Below the pieces are notes generated by a model. That model saw only the letters and a program-made list of their open reading frames with translations. It did not search any database and was not told where the DNA came from. The translations under genes and the position numbers were made by a program. Shown piece by piece: positions 1 to 7,619 of a stretch of 64,000 nt of DNA. Each line of letters opens with the position of its first letter. Position 1 is the stretch's first letter. This stretch comes from Ilumatobacteraceae bacterium (GTDB taxonomy: Bacteria > Actinomycetota > Acidimicrobiia > Acidimicrobiales > Ilumatobacteraceae): positions 434,001-498,000 of the forward strand of contig JAWPMO010000001.1 of the NCBI GenBank assembly GCA_033344875.1, written 5' to 3'.

Positions 1-285
1 ACCATCTGTGCCGCGCTCGCGGCCACGATCACGATCGGATTCGGCGGAGCCGTGTCCGCAGGCGAATACAACGGCAAGGGCGAGCCGGTGCCGGGCGGGG
101 TCAACGGGCGATCCGAGTGTTCGTACTCGGGTCGCGACATCGACGATGCGGTCGAGGGCAACCCGCCGGGCTTCGACGACGACGCCATCGCGATCCGCGG
201 CGCGCAGAGCTACGGACAGTACGTGAGTCAGGGGCTGAAGGGCGTGGTGCCGAGTCCCGGTCAGGCCTGTCGCGGCAACCACTGA
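1..285 (+). CDS. Small secreted protein, 5'-truncated by window edge
   Basis: The reading frame is open from the first base and stops at TGA 283-285, so the start lies outside the window. The first visible residues form a hydrophobic stretch ending in AVSA just before GEYNGKG, which looks like the end of a signal peptide with an AxA-type cleavage site. The mature part is about 74 residues, rich in Gly and Asp, with one Cys near the start and one near the end that could form a disulfide. I do not recognise a family. It points towards glpK, which is on the opposite strand 25 bp away. An exported role is inferred from the signal peptide only. Confidence 0.6.
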   Translation, partial: TICAALAATITIGFGGAVSAGEYNGKGEPVPGGVNGRSECSYSGRDIDDAVEGNPPGFDDDAIAIRGAQSYGQYVSQGLKGVVPSPGQACRGNH

Positions 286-310
286 TCGGCCCGCAGGGAG
301 CTCGCGACGC

Positions 311-1810
311 TCAGTGCTCGACCCAGCCGCGACTGCGTTCGACGGCTCGGAGCCACTGGGCGTACGCCAGGTCGGTGAACGTGCGGTCGGGCTCGGGCTC
401 GAACGTGGCGTCGAGTTGCCACGCGTCTTGGATCGCCTCCAGATTCGGCCACACACCTTCGGCGAGGCCGGCGAGGTAGGCCGCGCCCAGCGCGGTCGTC
501 TCCTGGTCGGACGGGCGGCGCACGGTCACACCGAGCTGGTCGGACTGCATCTGCAGCATGAAGTCCATGACCGATGCCCCGCCGTCGACGCGCAGTTCGG
601 CGAGCGGCGTACCGCTCGCAGCGGTCATCGCGTCGACCACGTCGCGGGTCTGGTACGTCATCGACTCGACGACGGCTCGCACGAGATGGGCGCGGGTGGT
701 GCCACGGGTGATCCCGACGATCGTGCCGCGCGCGTACGGGTCCCACCACGGTGAGCCCAGCCCGGTGAATGCGGGCACGATCACGACGCCGCCCGAGTCG
801 GGCACGCTCTCGGCGAGCGGGCCGGTCTCCGCGGCGTCGTCGATGACGTCGAGGCCGTCGCGCAGCCACTGGATCGCGGCGCCGGTGACGAAGATCGCCC
901 CTTCGAGTGCGTACGCGACCGTGCCGTCGGCGAGTTCCCACGCGATGGTGGTCAACATGCCCTCGGTCGGCGGCGGACACGAGTCGCCGACGTTGAGGAG
1001 GACGAAGCTGCCGGTGCCGTACGTGTTCTTCGCCATGCCGGGTTCGAAGCAGGCCTGACCGAACAGGGCCGCCTGCTGGTCGCCGGCGACACCGCTCACC
1101 GGGATGCCGGCCGGTGCACCGCATCGATCGGAGGTGACACCGAACCGTCCGCTCGACGGTCGGACCTCGGGGAGGGCCTCGAGCGGCACCCCGAGCAGGT
1201 CGCACATCTCCGGGCTCCACTCCCGCACGCCGATGTCGAACAGCATGGTGCGGCTGGCGTTGGTCACGTCGGTGACGAAGGCGTCGCCGCCGGTCAGGTT
1301 CCAGATCAGCCAGGTGTCGATCGTGCCGAGGGCCAGGTCGGGCCCGGTCGGGATCTCGCGTTCGCGCAGGAGCCACTCGAACTTCGTGCCGCTGAAGTAC
1401 GGGTCGAGCACGAGCCCGGTCGTGCGTCGGACGAGATCGAGGTGACCGGCGGCTTCGAGCTCGTCACATCGGGCCGCTGTGCGTCGGTCTTGCCACACGA
1501 TCGCCGTGCCGTACGGTTCGCCGGTCGTGCGGTCCCAGGCCAGGACGGTCTCGCGCTGGTTGGTGATGCCGATCGCGGCGACGTGCTCGCGACCGACCTG
1601 CTCGATCACGTCGTTCAGGGTGGCGACGACCGCCTGCCAGATCTCGGTCGCGTCGTGCTCGACCCAGCCGGGCTCCGGGTAGTGCTGCTCGAACTCGCGG
1701 TACGAGGCCACGGTGTCGCGTTCGTCGACGAAGACGGCCCGACTCCGCACGCCGGTGGTCCCGGCGTCGATCGCGATGACACAGGTGTCTGAGGAGAACT
1801 CGCTGCTCAC
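311..1810 (-). CDS. glpK: Glycerol kinase
   Basis: Phosphorylates glycerol to sn-glycerol 3-phosphate with ATP in the cytoplasm, the entry step for glycerol use and lipid backbone supply. From GTG 1810 the protein is 499 aa, the usual length for GlpK. An N-terminal FGGY phosphate loop (IDAGTTGVRSR) begins near residue 14, and the family motifs TDVTNASRTMLFDI, GDQQAALFGQ and AKNTYGTGSF follow in order. An in-frame GTG at 1816 is an alternative start. The small membrane-protein gene ends 22 bp upstream on the same strand, so the two may be cotranscribed. No transporter (glpF) or glycerol-3-phosphate dehydrogenase gene is nearby. Confidence 0.95.
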   Translation of the reverse strand: MSSEFSSDTCVIAIDAGTTGVRSRAVFVDERDTVASYREFEQHYPEPGWVEHDATEIWQAVVATLNDVIEQVGREHVAAIGITNQRETVLAWDRTTGEPYGTAIVWQDRRTAARCDELEAAGHLDLVRRTTGLVLDPYFSGTKFEWLLREREIPTGPDLALGTIDTWLIWNLTGGDAFVTDVTNASRTMLFDIGVREWSPEMCDLLGVPLEALPEVRPSSGRFGVTSDRCGAPAGIPVSGVAGDQQAALFGQACFEPGMAKNTYGTGSFVLLNVGDSCPPPTEGMLTTIAWELADGTVAYALEGAIFVTGAAIQWLRDGLDVIDDAAETGPLAESVPDSGGVVIVPAFTGLGSPWWDPYARGTIVGITRGTTRAHLVRAVVESMTYQTRDVVDAMTAASGTPLAELRVDGGASVMDFMLQMQSDQLGVTVRRPSDQETTALGAAYLAGLAEGVWPNLEAIQDAWQLDATFEPEPDRTFTDLAYAQWLRAVERSRGWVEH

Positions 1811-1832
1811 GGCCACACCGTACCCGAGGACC

Positions 1833-2207
1833 TCAGCGACGCTTGCGTCCGCCACCGCCGGGGCGACCCGACCCGCCACCGCCCGTGCGCTTCGTCGGAG
1901 CCGGCCGCGCTCGCGCCACCGGAGCGGTGCTGCCGGCGGCATCGGCGTCGTTGCGGTCGCGTCGTGGTGGACGCGGTTCGGCGCGGAGTTCCTTGAGTGA
2001 CTTGCGCTGGTAGCCGAGCTTGGCGAGTACGTAGCCGAACGCCAGATAGAGCGGGCCCGACGCCAGCAGACCGCCGATGATGCCGACCAGCCCGCCGTCG
2101 CGGAAGAACAGCACGAAGAGGACGGCCATGATGCCGACGTACAGCAACCACTCGCGAACGAGTCGCTGCCACGGAACGGGTCGGTTCGCATCCCAGGCCA
2201 CGCCCAT
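1833..2207 (-). CDS. Small membrane protein, possibly DUF4229-like
   Basis: A protein of about 124 aa with two predicted membrane segments (about residues 19-36 and 40-58) followed by a long basic, Arg/Gly/Ala-rich cytoplasmic tail ending GGGGRKRR. The layout resembles small actinobacterial DUF4229-type proteins, but that assignment is tentative. Start choice is uncertain: ATG 2207, ATG 2216 and GTG 2201 are all in frame, and an AGGA sits best spaced for GTG 2201. It lies just upstream of glpK on the same strand. Function unknown. Confidence 0.65.
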   Translation of the reverse strand: MGVAWDANRPVPWQRLVREWLLYVGIMAVLFVLFFRDGGLVGIIGGLLASGPLYLAFGYVLAKLGYQRKSLKELRAEPRPPRRDRNDADAAGSTAPVARARPAPTKRTGGGGSGRPGGGGRKRR

Positions 2208-2320
2208 TCCTACCATCTCTGCGTCCGCTCGATGAAGTGACGGTGCGTTCCCCGGACGGAGCCGTTGAAAGCGTTTGCGGTCGGAGGTCGGCCGCCTAGA
2301 CATCCCACGGGCGGTAGGTG

Positions 2321-3538
2321 TCAAGCGGCGAGGTTGAGCCGGTGGGCCCAGGCGGTGTGTTCGTCGTAGATGGTGTGGTGGCGGAGGCAGCCGTGGAGAA
2401 TGCCGACGAGGCGGTTGGCGAGGGCGCGTAGTGCTCGGTGGTGGGTGTCGCCGGCGGCTCGGCGGGCGTCGTAGAACAAGCGGGCTCCGGGGCTGGCGGT
2501 GAGTGTTGCGAAGGCCCACTGGTAGCAAGCGTCGGCGAGGCGCCGGTTGCGGGCGTAGCGGGCGAGCACGACGTGATGTTTGCCCGAGGCGCGGGTGATG
2601 GGTGACATGCCGGAGTAGTTCTTGCGAGACTTGGCGTCTGCATAGCGGTTCGGGTCGTCCCCGAACTCGGCGAGCACCCGGGCGCCGAGCGTCATCCCCA
2701 ATCCTGGCAGGGAACGGATGACCTTGGCGTCCGGGTGTTGTTCAAAACGGTCGGCCAGCTCGGCCTCGAGGCGGTCGACCTGGATCTGCATCTCGACGAT
2801 CACCGCCACGAGAGCGGCAACGCTGGCGCCCATCGCGTCAGTGACCAGAGCGGGTGCTTCGAGCTGCTCAGTGCGGAGCGCGGTCTGGATCTCGACGCTG
2901 CGTTCGTCGATGCGCCGTTGCCGACCACCGCGACGCAAAGCAGCGGCGATCTTCGAGCGTGACAGCAGCTTGCCGGTCATCGGGGTCGGCGCGATCGTCA
3001 ACACCGCGAGAGCATCGCGTCCGGCCAGTTCATCGAATGCTTCCAGAGCTGCCGGGTAGAACTCGCGCAACGTGGAACGCAGCTGGTTGGTGTGGCGTTG
3101 CCGGCTCCAGATCATCGTCTGATGCGCCCGGGCGAGCACTTTGACGGCTTCGGCCAGTTCGCTGTCGCCGGCCACCGGCCGGTGATTGTGAGCGTCGGTG
3201 CGGGCCAGGTCGGCGAGCACCTTGGCGTCACCGGGGTCGGACTTGGCGCCCGACGTCGAGTGCCGTTCGCGATAGCGCGACGTCGACATCGGATTCACCG
3301 CCAGCACCGTGTACCCGGCAGCCACCAGGGCGCCGATGAACAACCCCCTGTCGGTTTCGGTCGCGACGATCACATCGGCCGGGTCGTCGACGCGACCGGC
3401 CACCAACTCGTGGAACCGGGCGACACCCTCCACACCTTCGGGCAGCCGGCCGCCGCCGAGCCGTTGGCCGTTGTCGTCCTCGACGAACACGTCGTGATGG
3501 TCCTCAGCCCAGTCCAGGCCGACGAACACCTGCCTCAT
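2321..3538 (-). CDS. IS110-family transposase (DEDD recombinase)
   Basis: A 405 aa protein with the two domains of IS110 transposases. The N-terminal RuvC-like domain carries the acidic tetrad at D9 (GLDW), E61 (ATETD), D101 and D104 (SDPGDAK). The C-terminal IS116/IS110/IS902 domain begins near residue 273 (RSLPGLG) and includes the SG at 318-319 that probably holds the recombinase serine. No frameshift or missing motif is seen, so it is probably active. The start ATG 3538 has a strong AGGAGG (3545-3550) six bases upstream. The family moves by RNA-guided (bridge RNA) recombination; that is family knowledge, not visible here. Confidence 0.93.
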   Translation of the reverse strand: MRQVFVGLDWAEDHHDVFVEDDNGQRLGGGRLPEGVEGVARFHELVAGRVDDPADVIVATETDRGLFIGALVAAGYTVLAVNPMSTSRYRERHSTSGAKSDPGDAKVLADLARTDAHNHRPVAGDSELAEAVKVLARAHQTMIWSRQRHTNQLRSTLREFYPAALEAFDELAGRDALAVLTIAPTPMTGKLLSRSKIAAALRRGGRQRRIDERSVEIQTALRTEQLEAPALVTDAMGASVAALVAVIVEMQIQVDRLEAELADRFEQHPDAKVIRSLPGLGMTLGARVLAEFGDDPNRYADAKSRKNYSGMSPITRASGKHHVVLARYARNRRLADACYQWAFATLTASPGARLFYDARRAAGDTHHRALRALANRLVGILHGCLRHHTIYDEHTAWAHRLNLAA

Positions 3539-3550
3539 CGGTCACCTCCT

Positions 3551-3700
3551 TGTTCAATCGGTTATCGTTCGAGCCCGAGGCGACCAGCAGCTCCCTAATG
3601 GTTCAGTGCTCGCAGCACGTCATCCCACCAGCCATCACGAGTCGACCTCACCAACCGACCGGCGCACGATCTAGGCGTAGAGCTCGAGGCTCTGGCTCCA
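3551..3700 (-). ncRNA. Candidate IS110 bridge-RNA region
   Basis: The non-coding stretch immediately upstream of the transposase is where IS110-group elements encode the bridge RNA that pairs with both target and donor DNA. Nothing else is seen in this stretch. A short stem, AGAGC-loop-GCTCT, lies at 3679-3693. I could not fold the whole region by eye or assign target and donor loops. The call rests on position relative to an intact IS110 transposase. Confidence 0.3.
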
Positions 3701-3759
3701 AAAGTGCTGACCGACCGGCGGCTCGGAACCATCCTGACCGATCACACGGCTTCGGACGA

Positions 3760-3779
3760 TCGATCCCCATTAGGATCGA
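3760..3779 (+). promoter_or_regulatory. pfkA -10 box inside a perfect inverted repeat
   Basis: TAGGAT at 3771-3776 lies 8 bp before the pfkA GTG and fits a -10 box driving a leaderless transcript. It overlaps a perfect 7-bp inverted repeat, TCGATCC (3760-3766) and GGATCGA (3773-3779), with a 6-bp spacer. A dyad over a -10 box is a classic repressor-operator position. No clear -35 box is seen. Confidence 0.45.
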
Positions 3780-3784
3780 AACCT

Positions 3785-4819
3785 GTGCGTGTCGGAGTGC
3801 TGACCGGTGGGGGCGACTGCCCGGGCCTCAATGCGGTGCTGCGCGCCATCGTTCGGAAGGGCGAGCGAGTGTTCGGCGACGAGATCGTCGGGTTCTGCGA
3901 CGCCTGGGACGGCGTGATGGAGCGGCGCACGATGCCGCTCACGGTCGAGTCGATGCGCGGCATGCTGCCGCGTGGTGGCACCGTGCTCGGCACCCGCCGG
4001 GGGAGCCCGTTCGATCACGCCAACGGCGTCGACCTCGTCGAAGCGACGATGTCCGACATGGGCATCGATGCGCTGATCGTGGTCGGCGGCAACGGGTCGC
4101 TCAGCGTCGCCTGCAAACTCCACACCGAGCGTGGTCTGCCGATCATCGGTGTCCCCAAGACGATCGACAACGACATCGAGGGCACCGAGGCGACCTTCGG
4201 GTTCAACACCGCCGTACAGATCGCGACCGATGCGATCGACCGGCTGCACACCACCGCCGAGTCCCATGACCGCGTCATGGTGGTCGAGGTGATGGGTCGT
4301 CACTCCGGCTGGATCGCGACGCACGCCGGGATCGCCGGCGGCGCGACCGTCGTCTTGATCCCCGAGCGGCCGTTCGACATCGAAGAGGTCTGCGACCGCA
4401 TCACCCGTCGGCACCAGCGCGGTCGGTTCGCGTCGATCGTCGTCGTCGCCGAAGGCGCAACGCCGCGGGCCGGCACGCTCGAGATGGCCGAGGGCGAGAT
4501 CGATCGGTTCGGTCACATTCGGCTCGGCGGCATCGGTCAGATGGTCGCCCAGGAGATCGGCGAGCGGACCGGGTTCGAGACCCGCCCCGTGCTGCTCGGT
4601 CACGTCCAACGCGGCGGCACCCCGACCGCATACGACCGAGTGCTGTCCACCCGGTTCGGTGTCGCCGCGATCGACGCCGTCCATCGTCAGGCTTGGGGCA
4701 ACATGGTGGCCCTGCAGGCCGACCGCATCACCGATACACCGCTGTCCGAGGTCGTCGGCCGAACTCGGCCCGTCGACATCTCGCTGTTCGAAGACGTCGC
4801 CCAGATCTTCTTCGCCTGA
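3785..4819 (+). CDS. pfkA: 6-phosphofructokinase
   Basis: Phosphorylates fructose 6-phosphate to fructose 1,6-bisphosphate, the committing step of glycolysis. The protein is 344 aa from GTG 3785, where the conserved N-terminus (GVLTGGGDCPG) begins. Other landmarks are GTRRGSPF, PKTIDNDIEGT with the catalytic Asp at 128, EVMGRHSGW and GHVQRGGTPTAYDR. Gly104 favours ATP over pyrophosphate as phosphate donor, while Lys125 in PKTIDND is the residue found in the group III (actinobacterial/PPi-related) branch. Residue 103 is Asn, where E. coli PfkA has the Mg-binding Asp103. It stands alone between the IS element and the convergent lipoprotein gene. Confidence 0.93.
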   Translation: MRVGVLTGGGDCPGLNAVLRAIVRKGERVFGDEIVGFCDAWDGVMERRTMPLTVESMRGMLPRGGTVLGTRRGSPFDHANGVDLVEATMSDMGIDALIVVGGNGSLSVACKLHTERGLPIIGVPKTIDNDIEGTEATFGFNTAVQIATDAIDRLHTTAESHDRVMVVEVMGRHSGWIATHAGIAGGATVVLIPERPFDIEEVCDRITRRHQRGRFASIVVVAEGATPRAGTLEMAEGEIDRFGHIRLGGIGQMVAQEIGERTGFETRPVLLGHVQRGGTPTAYDRVLSTRFGVAAIDAVHRQAWGNMVALQADRITDTPLSEVVGRTRPVDISLFEDVAQIFFA

Positions 4820-4824
4820 GTCGC

Positions 4825-4846
4825 GGGCCCTGCTGATCAGGCGCCC
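4825..4846. terminator. Hairpin between convergent pfkA and the GerMN gene
   Basis: GGGCCCTG (4825-4832), loop CTGAT, then CAGG-C-GCCC (4838-4846) makes an 8-bp GC-rich stem with one bulged C. It lies just after the pfkA stop and covers the stop of the gene coming the other way. There is no T-tract, so it is a candidate bidirectional terminator only. Confidence 0.4.
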
Positions 4847-5427
4847 GACGGCAGGCCCGGGAACGCCGGTTGCGACGACTGTGCGAAGTTCGGGTAGTCG
4901 TAGATGCTGAGCGTGCTGGCCGTGTTGCCGCCGACTGGACGTGGCCACGAGACCGGATTGCCGTCGACGGTGATCTGCACGCGTTCGACGCCGTCGAGTT
5001 CGGCCGCGGTGTAGACGATCTGCGCGAGCGCCCGCGAGAGCGGCTGGCCGGTGAGTTCGGTCAGTTCGTCGCTGACGTCGAGGAACAGGATCGTGCCCTG
5101 CTTGAACGTGTCGAGCAGTTCGAGGTTGGCCGGCAGGAAGGTGGTGTACTGCTGGTCGAGTTCGTCTTCGTTGGGGCCGGCGAACAAGATCTCGATGAGG
5201 TCCTGGCGTGACACGGCGTCGCGGGGCACCGAACGCAACAGGCGCTCCTCGCCGGGAGCTCCGAGGTAGATCCGGTCGGGGCCCTCGGCCTGGCTCCCGG
5301 TGGCCGCCTGGGCGGGCACCAGCGTGCGCTCGTCGGCCGGCAGGTCGCGGGGCGCGGCGTCGGGGCTGAGACCACAGCCGGCGATGGCGAGCGCCGACGC
5401 GAGCAGGGCGATGATCCGGCGGCTCAT
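4837..5427 (-). CDS. GerMN-domain lipoprotein in the LpqB position
   Basis: A 196 aa exported lipoprotein. Residues 1-18 form a lipoprotein signal with lipobox IAGC (Cys18). Residues of about 45-170 match a GerMN domain (LFAGPNEDE, LFLDVSDELTEL, ALAQIVYTAAELDGVERVQITVDG). It starts at ATG 5427, overlapping the kinase stop by four bases. In actinobacteria the gene after mtrA-mtrB is lpqB, whose GerMN domain is followed by a large beta-propeller and totals nearly 600 aa. Here only the GerMN part is present. It probably acts on the outer membrane face as a partner of the sensor kinase; that role is inferred from gene order. Confidence 0.8.
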   Translation of the reverse strand: MSRRIIALLASALAIAGCGLSPDAAPRDLPADERTLVPAQAATGSQAEGPDRIYLGAPGEERLLRSVPRDAVSRQDLIEILFAGPNEDELDQQYTTFLPANLELLDTFKQGTILFLDVSDELTELTGQPLSRALAQIVYTAAELDGVERVQITVDGNPVSWPRPVGGNTASTLSIYDYPNFAQSSQPAFPGLPSGA

Positions 5428-6893
5428 TCGTCGAGCTCCTCGGCATCGAGTTCGATCACGAAGCGTGCCCCCGGCTCTCCGTCGAGGCGATCCTCGACCC
5501 ACACCTTGCCGCCGTGCATCCGGACGTGTTCGTCGACCAGCGAGAGGCCGAGACCGGCCCCGTCGTTGCCGGCCCGACGGCCGGCGACGCCGCCGCGGGC
5601 GAACCGTTCGAAGACGAGGGCCCGCTCGGACTCGGGCACGCCGGCGCCGTGGTCCTCGACCGCGATGCGGACCTTGGTGACCGGCTGGTCGTCGGCGTCG
5701 ACGAGCCGGATCGAGACCTCCGGCTTGCCGTCGCCGTGCACGCGGGTGTTGTCGATCAGGTTGGCGATCACCCGGGCGAGGCGCCGTCGGTCGCCGTTGA
5801 TCAAGACCATCTCGGCCCGCTCGGACACGTCGACCGGCGCGTCGGGCACGCTGCTGATCCGCACCGCCTGGCGCACGAACTCGGCGACCAGCAACTCCTC
5901 GAGGTGGAGGCGGACGGCGCCGGCGTCGAAGCGGCTGATCTCGAGGAGATCCTCGACGAGGCCCTGGAAGCGCACCACGTCGCTCTTGAGCAGGTCGAGC
6001 GCCGCCTGTGCCCGCTCGGGCATCTCGTCGCGTCGGGCGTCCATGACCTCGACCGACGCCGACAGCGTCATCAACGGCGACCTCAGCTCGTGGCTGACGT
6101 CGGACGCGAATCTGGCGTCGCGGTCGATCCGGTTCTCGAGCGCGGTCGCCATGTCGTTGAACGAGTTCGCGAGCACGCTCAGGTCGGGATCTTCGGTCAG
6201 TTCGAGCCGGGTGTCGAGCCGGCCGCCGGCGATCGCCTTGGCGGCTTGCGCGGCGACGCCGACGGGTCTGACCGCACGCCGGGCGGCGAACGACCCGGCG
6301 ACCACCCCGAGCGCGGTGGTGATGATCGTGCCGAGGATCAGCGACAGCCGTACCGACTGCAGCGTCGCGTTGACGTCTTCGAGACTGAAGTACTCGAAGT
6401 AGGCCGACGACGGAGGGAGGCGGTATCCGACGGCCAGGTACAGCCCGCCGTCGATCTCGACGATCATCCGAGAGGGCACGCCGTCGGTGACGACCCGGTC
6501 ACGGAACTCGTCGGGGAGCTGGGTCTCGTCGAACGACGTGCGACCGGGGGTCCACGCGCCGTTGTACAGCACGAGCGGGCGCTCGACCCCGAACCCGTCG
6601 ACGAGTCGGTCGATCGTCGCCTGGGCGGTGTCGGGGTTGGAGCGGAGCAGCTCGGCCGCGTTGGTGGCGTTGCGGCGCGCGACCTCGCGTGCCGCTTCGT
6701 CCTGCTGCTGGACGACGCTCGACCGGGCGAGGCCGTACGTCACGAAGGCGAGGACCATCGAGAGCATGAGAGCACCCAGCGTGAAGATCAGCAGGATGCG
6801 TCGACGCAACCCCCACTTGCGGCGCGGCAGCGGATCGCGGAACGTGCGGGTGTCGGGAACGACCGCCGGGATATCTGCGGTCGTGCTGGTCAC
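5424..6893 (-). CDS. mtrB: Membrane sensor histidine kinase, MtrB-like
   Basis: A 489 aa sensor kinase: membrane segment at about 31-55, an extracytoplasmic sensor of about 130 residues, a second membrane segment at about 182-203, a HAMP linker, a phosphoacceptor His268 in DVSHELRSP, and an ATP-binding region with N (NLIDN), G1 (VEDHGAGVP) and G2 (GAGLGLSL) boxes. It starts at GTG 6893, overlapping the response-regulator stop. The order regulator-kinase-GerMN lipoprotein matches mtrA-mtrB-lpqB, which controls cell-wall and division genes in actinobacteria. The name is assigned by synteny and domain order; the inducing signal is unknown. Confidence 0.85.
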   Translation of the reverse strand: MTSTTADIPAVVPDTRTFRDPLPRRKWGLRRRILLIFTLGALMLSMVLAFVTYGLARSSVVQQQDEAAREVARRNATNAAELLRSNPDTAQATIDRLVDGFGVERPLVLYNGAWTPGRTSFDETQLPDEFRDRVVTDGVPSRMIVEIDGGLYLAVGYRLPPSSAYFEYFSLEDVNATLQSVRLSLILGTIITTALGVVAGSFAARRAVRPVGVAAQAAKAIAGGRLDTRLELTEDPDLSVLANSFNDMATALENRIDRDARFASDVSHELRSPLMTLSASVEVMDARRDEMPERAQAALDLLKSDVVRFQGLVEDLLEISRFDAGAVRLHLEELLVAEFVRQAVRISSVPDAPVDVSERAEMVLINGDRRRLARVIANLIDNTRVHGDGKPEVSIRLVDADDQPVTKVRIAVEDHGAGVPESERALVFERFARGGVAGRRAGNDGAGLGLSLVDEHVRMHGGKVWVEDRLDGEPGARFVIELDAEELDE

Positions 6894-7579
6894 GTCTGGA
6901 GCCGGTAGCCCAGGCCACGCACGGTGACGACGTGACGCGGGTTGGCCGCGTCCGCCTCGACCTTGGTGCGGAGTCGCCGCACGTGGACGTCGACGAGCCG
7001 GCCGTCACCGAAGTAGTCGTAGCCCCACACCTTGTCGAGCAGCGCCTCTCGACTGAAGACCTTGCCGGGATTCTCGGCGAGTTCGCACAGCAGGCGGAAC
7101 TCGGTCTTGGTGAGATGCACCTCTTCGCCGCCGCGCAGCACCTTGCCTTCTTCGGGGATCAGTTCGAGATCGCCGAACACGAGTCGTTCGTGGCTGGGGG
7201 AGGTCGGACGGATCCGGCGCAGCAGCGCCCGGATACGGGCCGAGAGTTCTTTGGCGGCGAACGGCTTGGTCAGGTAGTCGTCGGCACCGGCTTCGAGGCC
7301 GGCGACGATGTCGTGGGTGTCGTTGCGGGCCGTGACCATCACGACCGGCACGTCGCTGGTCCGGCGGATCGTGCGGCACAGCTCGAAGCCGTCGATGCCC
7401 GGCAGCATGATGTCGATCAACACGACGTCGGGCGTGGCAGCGTTGAACAGACCGATCGCCTGCTCGCCGCTCCCGGCCTCGTCGACCGTCCAACCCTCGT
7501 CTTCGAGGGCGAGTTTCACCGCGGAGCGGATGCGCTCGTCGTCTTCCACGGCCAGGATGCGGGTACCCACGCCCCCCAT
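6890..7579 (-). CDS. mtrA: OmpR-family response regulator, MtrA-like
   Basis: A 229 aa DNA-binding response regulator. The receiver domain (about 7-120) has the acidic pocket EDD at 12-14, phosphoacceptor Asp56 (LIDIMLPG), Thr83 and Lys105 (TKPF). A winged-helix output domain fills about 135-229 (LTKTEFRLL, KVWGYDYFGDGRLVDVHVRRLRTK, VRGLGYR). Start ATG 7579. It is first of a three-gene operon with the kinase and lipoprotein, all joined by four-base overlaps. MtrA proteins bind upstream of cell-wall hydrolase and replication genes; whether this one shares that regulon cannot be read from the sequence. Confidence 0.88.
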   Translation of the reverse strand: MGGVGTRILAVEDDERIRSAVKLALEDEGWTVDEAGSGEQAIGLFNAATPDVVLIDIMLPGIDGFELCRTIRRTSDVPVVMVTARNDTHDIVAGLEAGADDYLTKPFAAKELSARIRALLRRIRPTSPSHERLVFGDLELIPEEGKVLRGGEEVHLTKTEFRLLCELAENPGKVFSREALLDKVWGYDYFGDGRLVDVHVRRLRTKVEADAANPRHVVTVRGLGYRLQT

Positions 7580-7619
7580 GATGCCGCATCCGGACCGCGA
7601 AGTGCGATCAATGCGCTGG

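Larger units (their letters stand above)
2290..3720 (-). mobile_element. IS110-family insertion sequence, ends approximate
   Basis: A single transposase gene read leftwards, with about 160-200 bp of non-coding DNA on its upstream (right) side and a short tail on the left. IS110 elements usually lack terminal inverted repeats and target duplications, so I could not fix the ends; the coordinates are an estimate. The right end must stop before the pfkA promoter at about 3771. It separates the small membrane gene from pfkA and does not interrupt an obvious gene. Comparison with an uninterrupted relative would set the ends. Confidence 0.55.
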
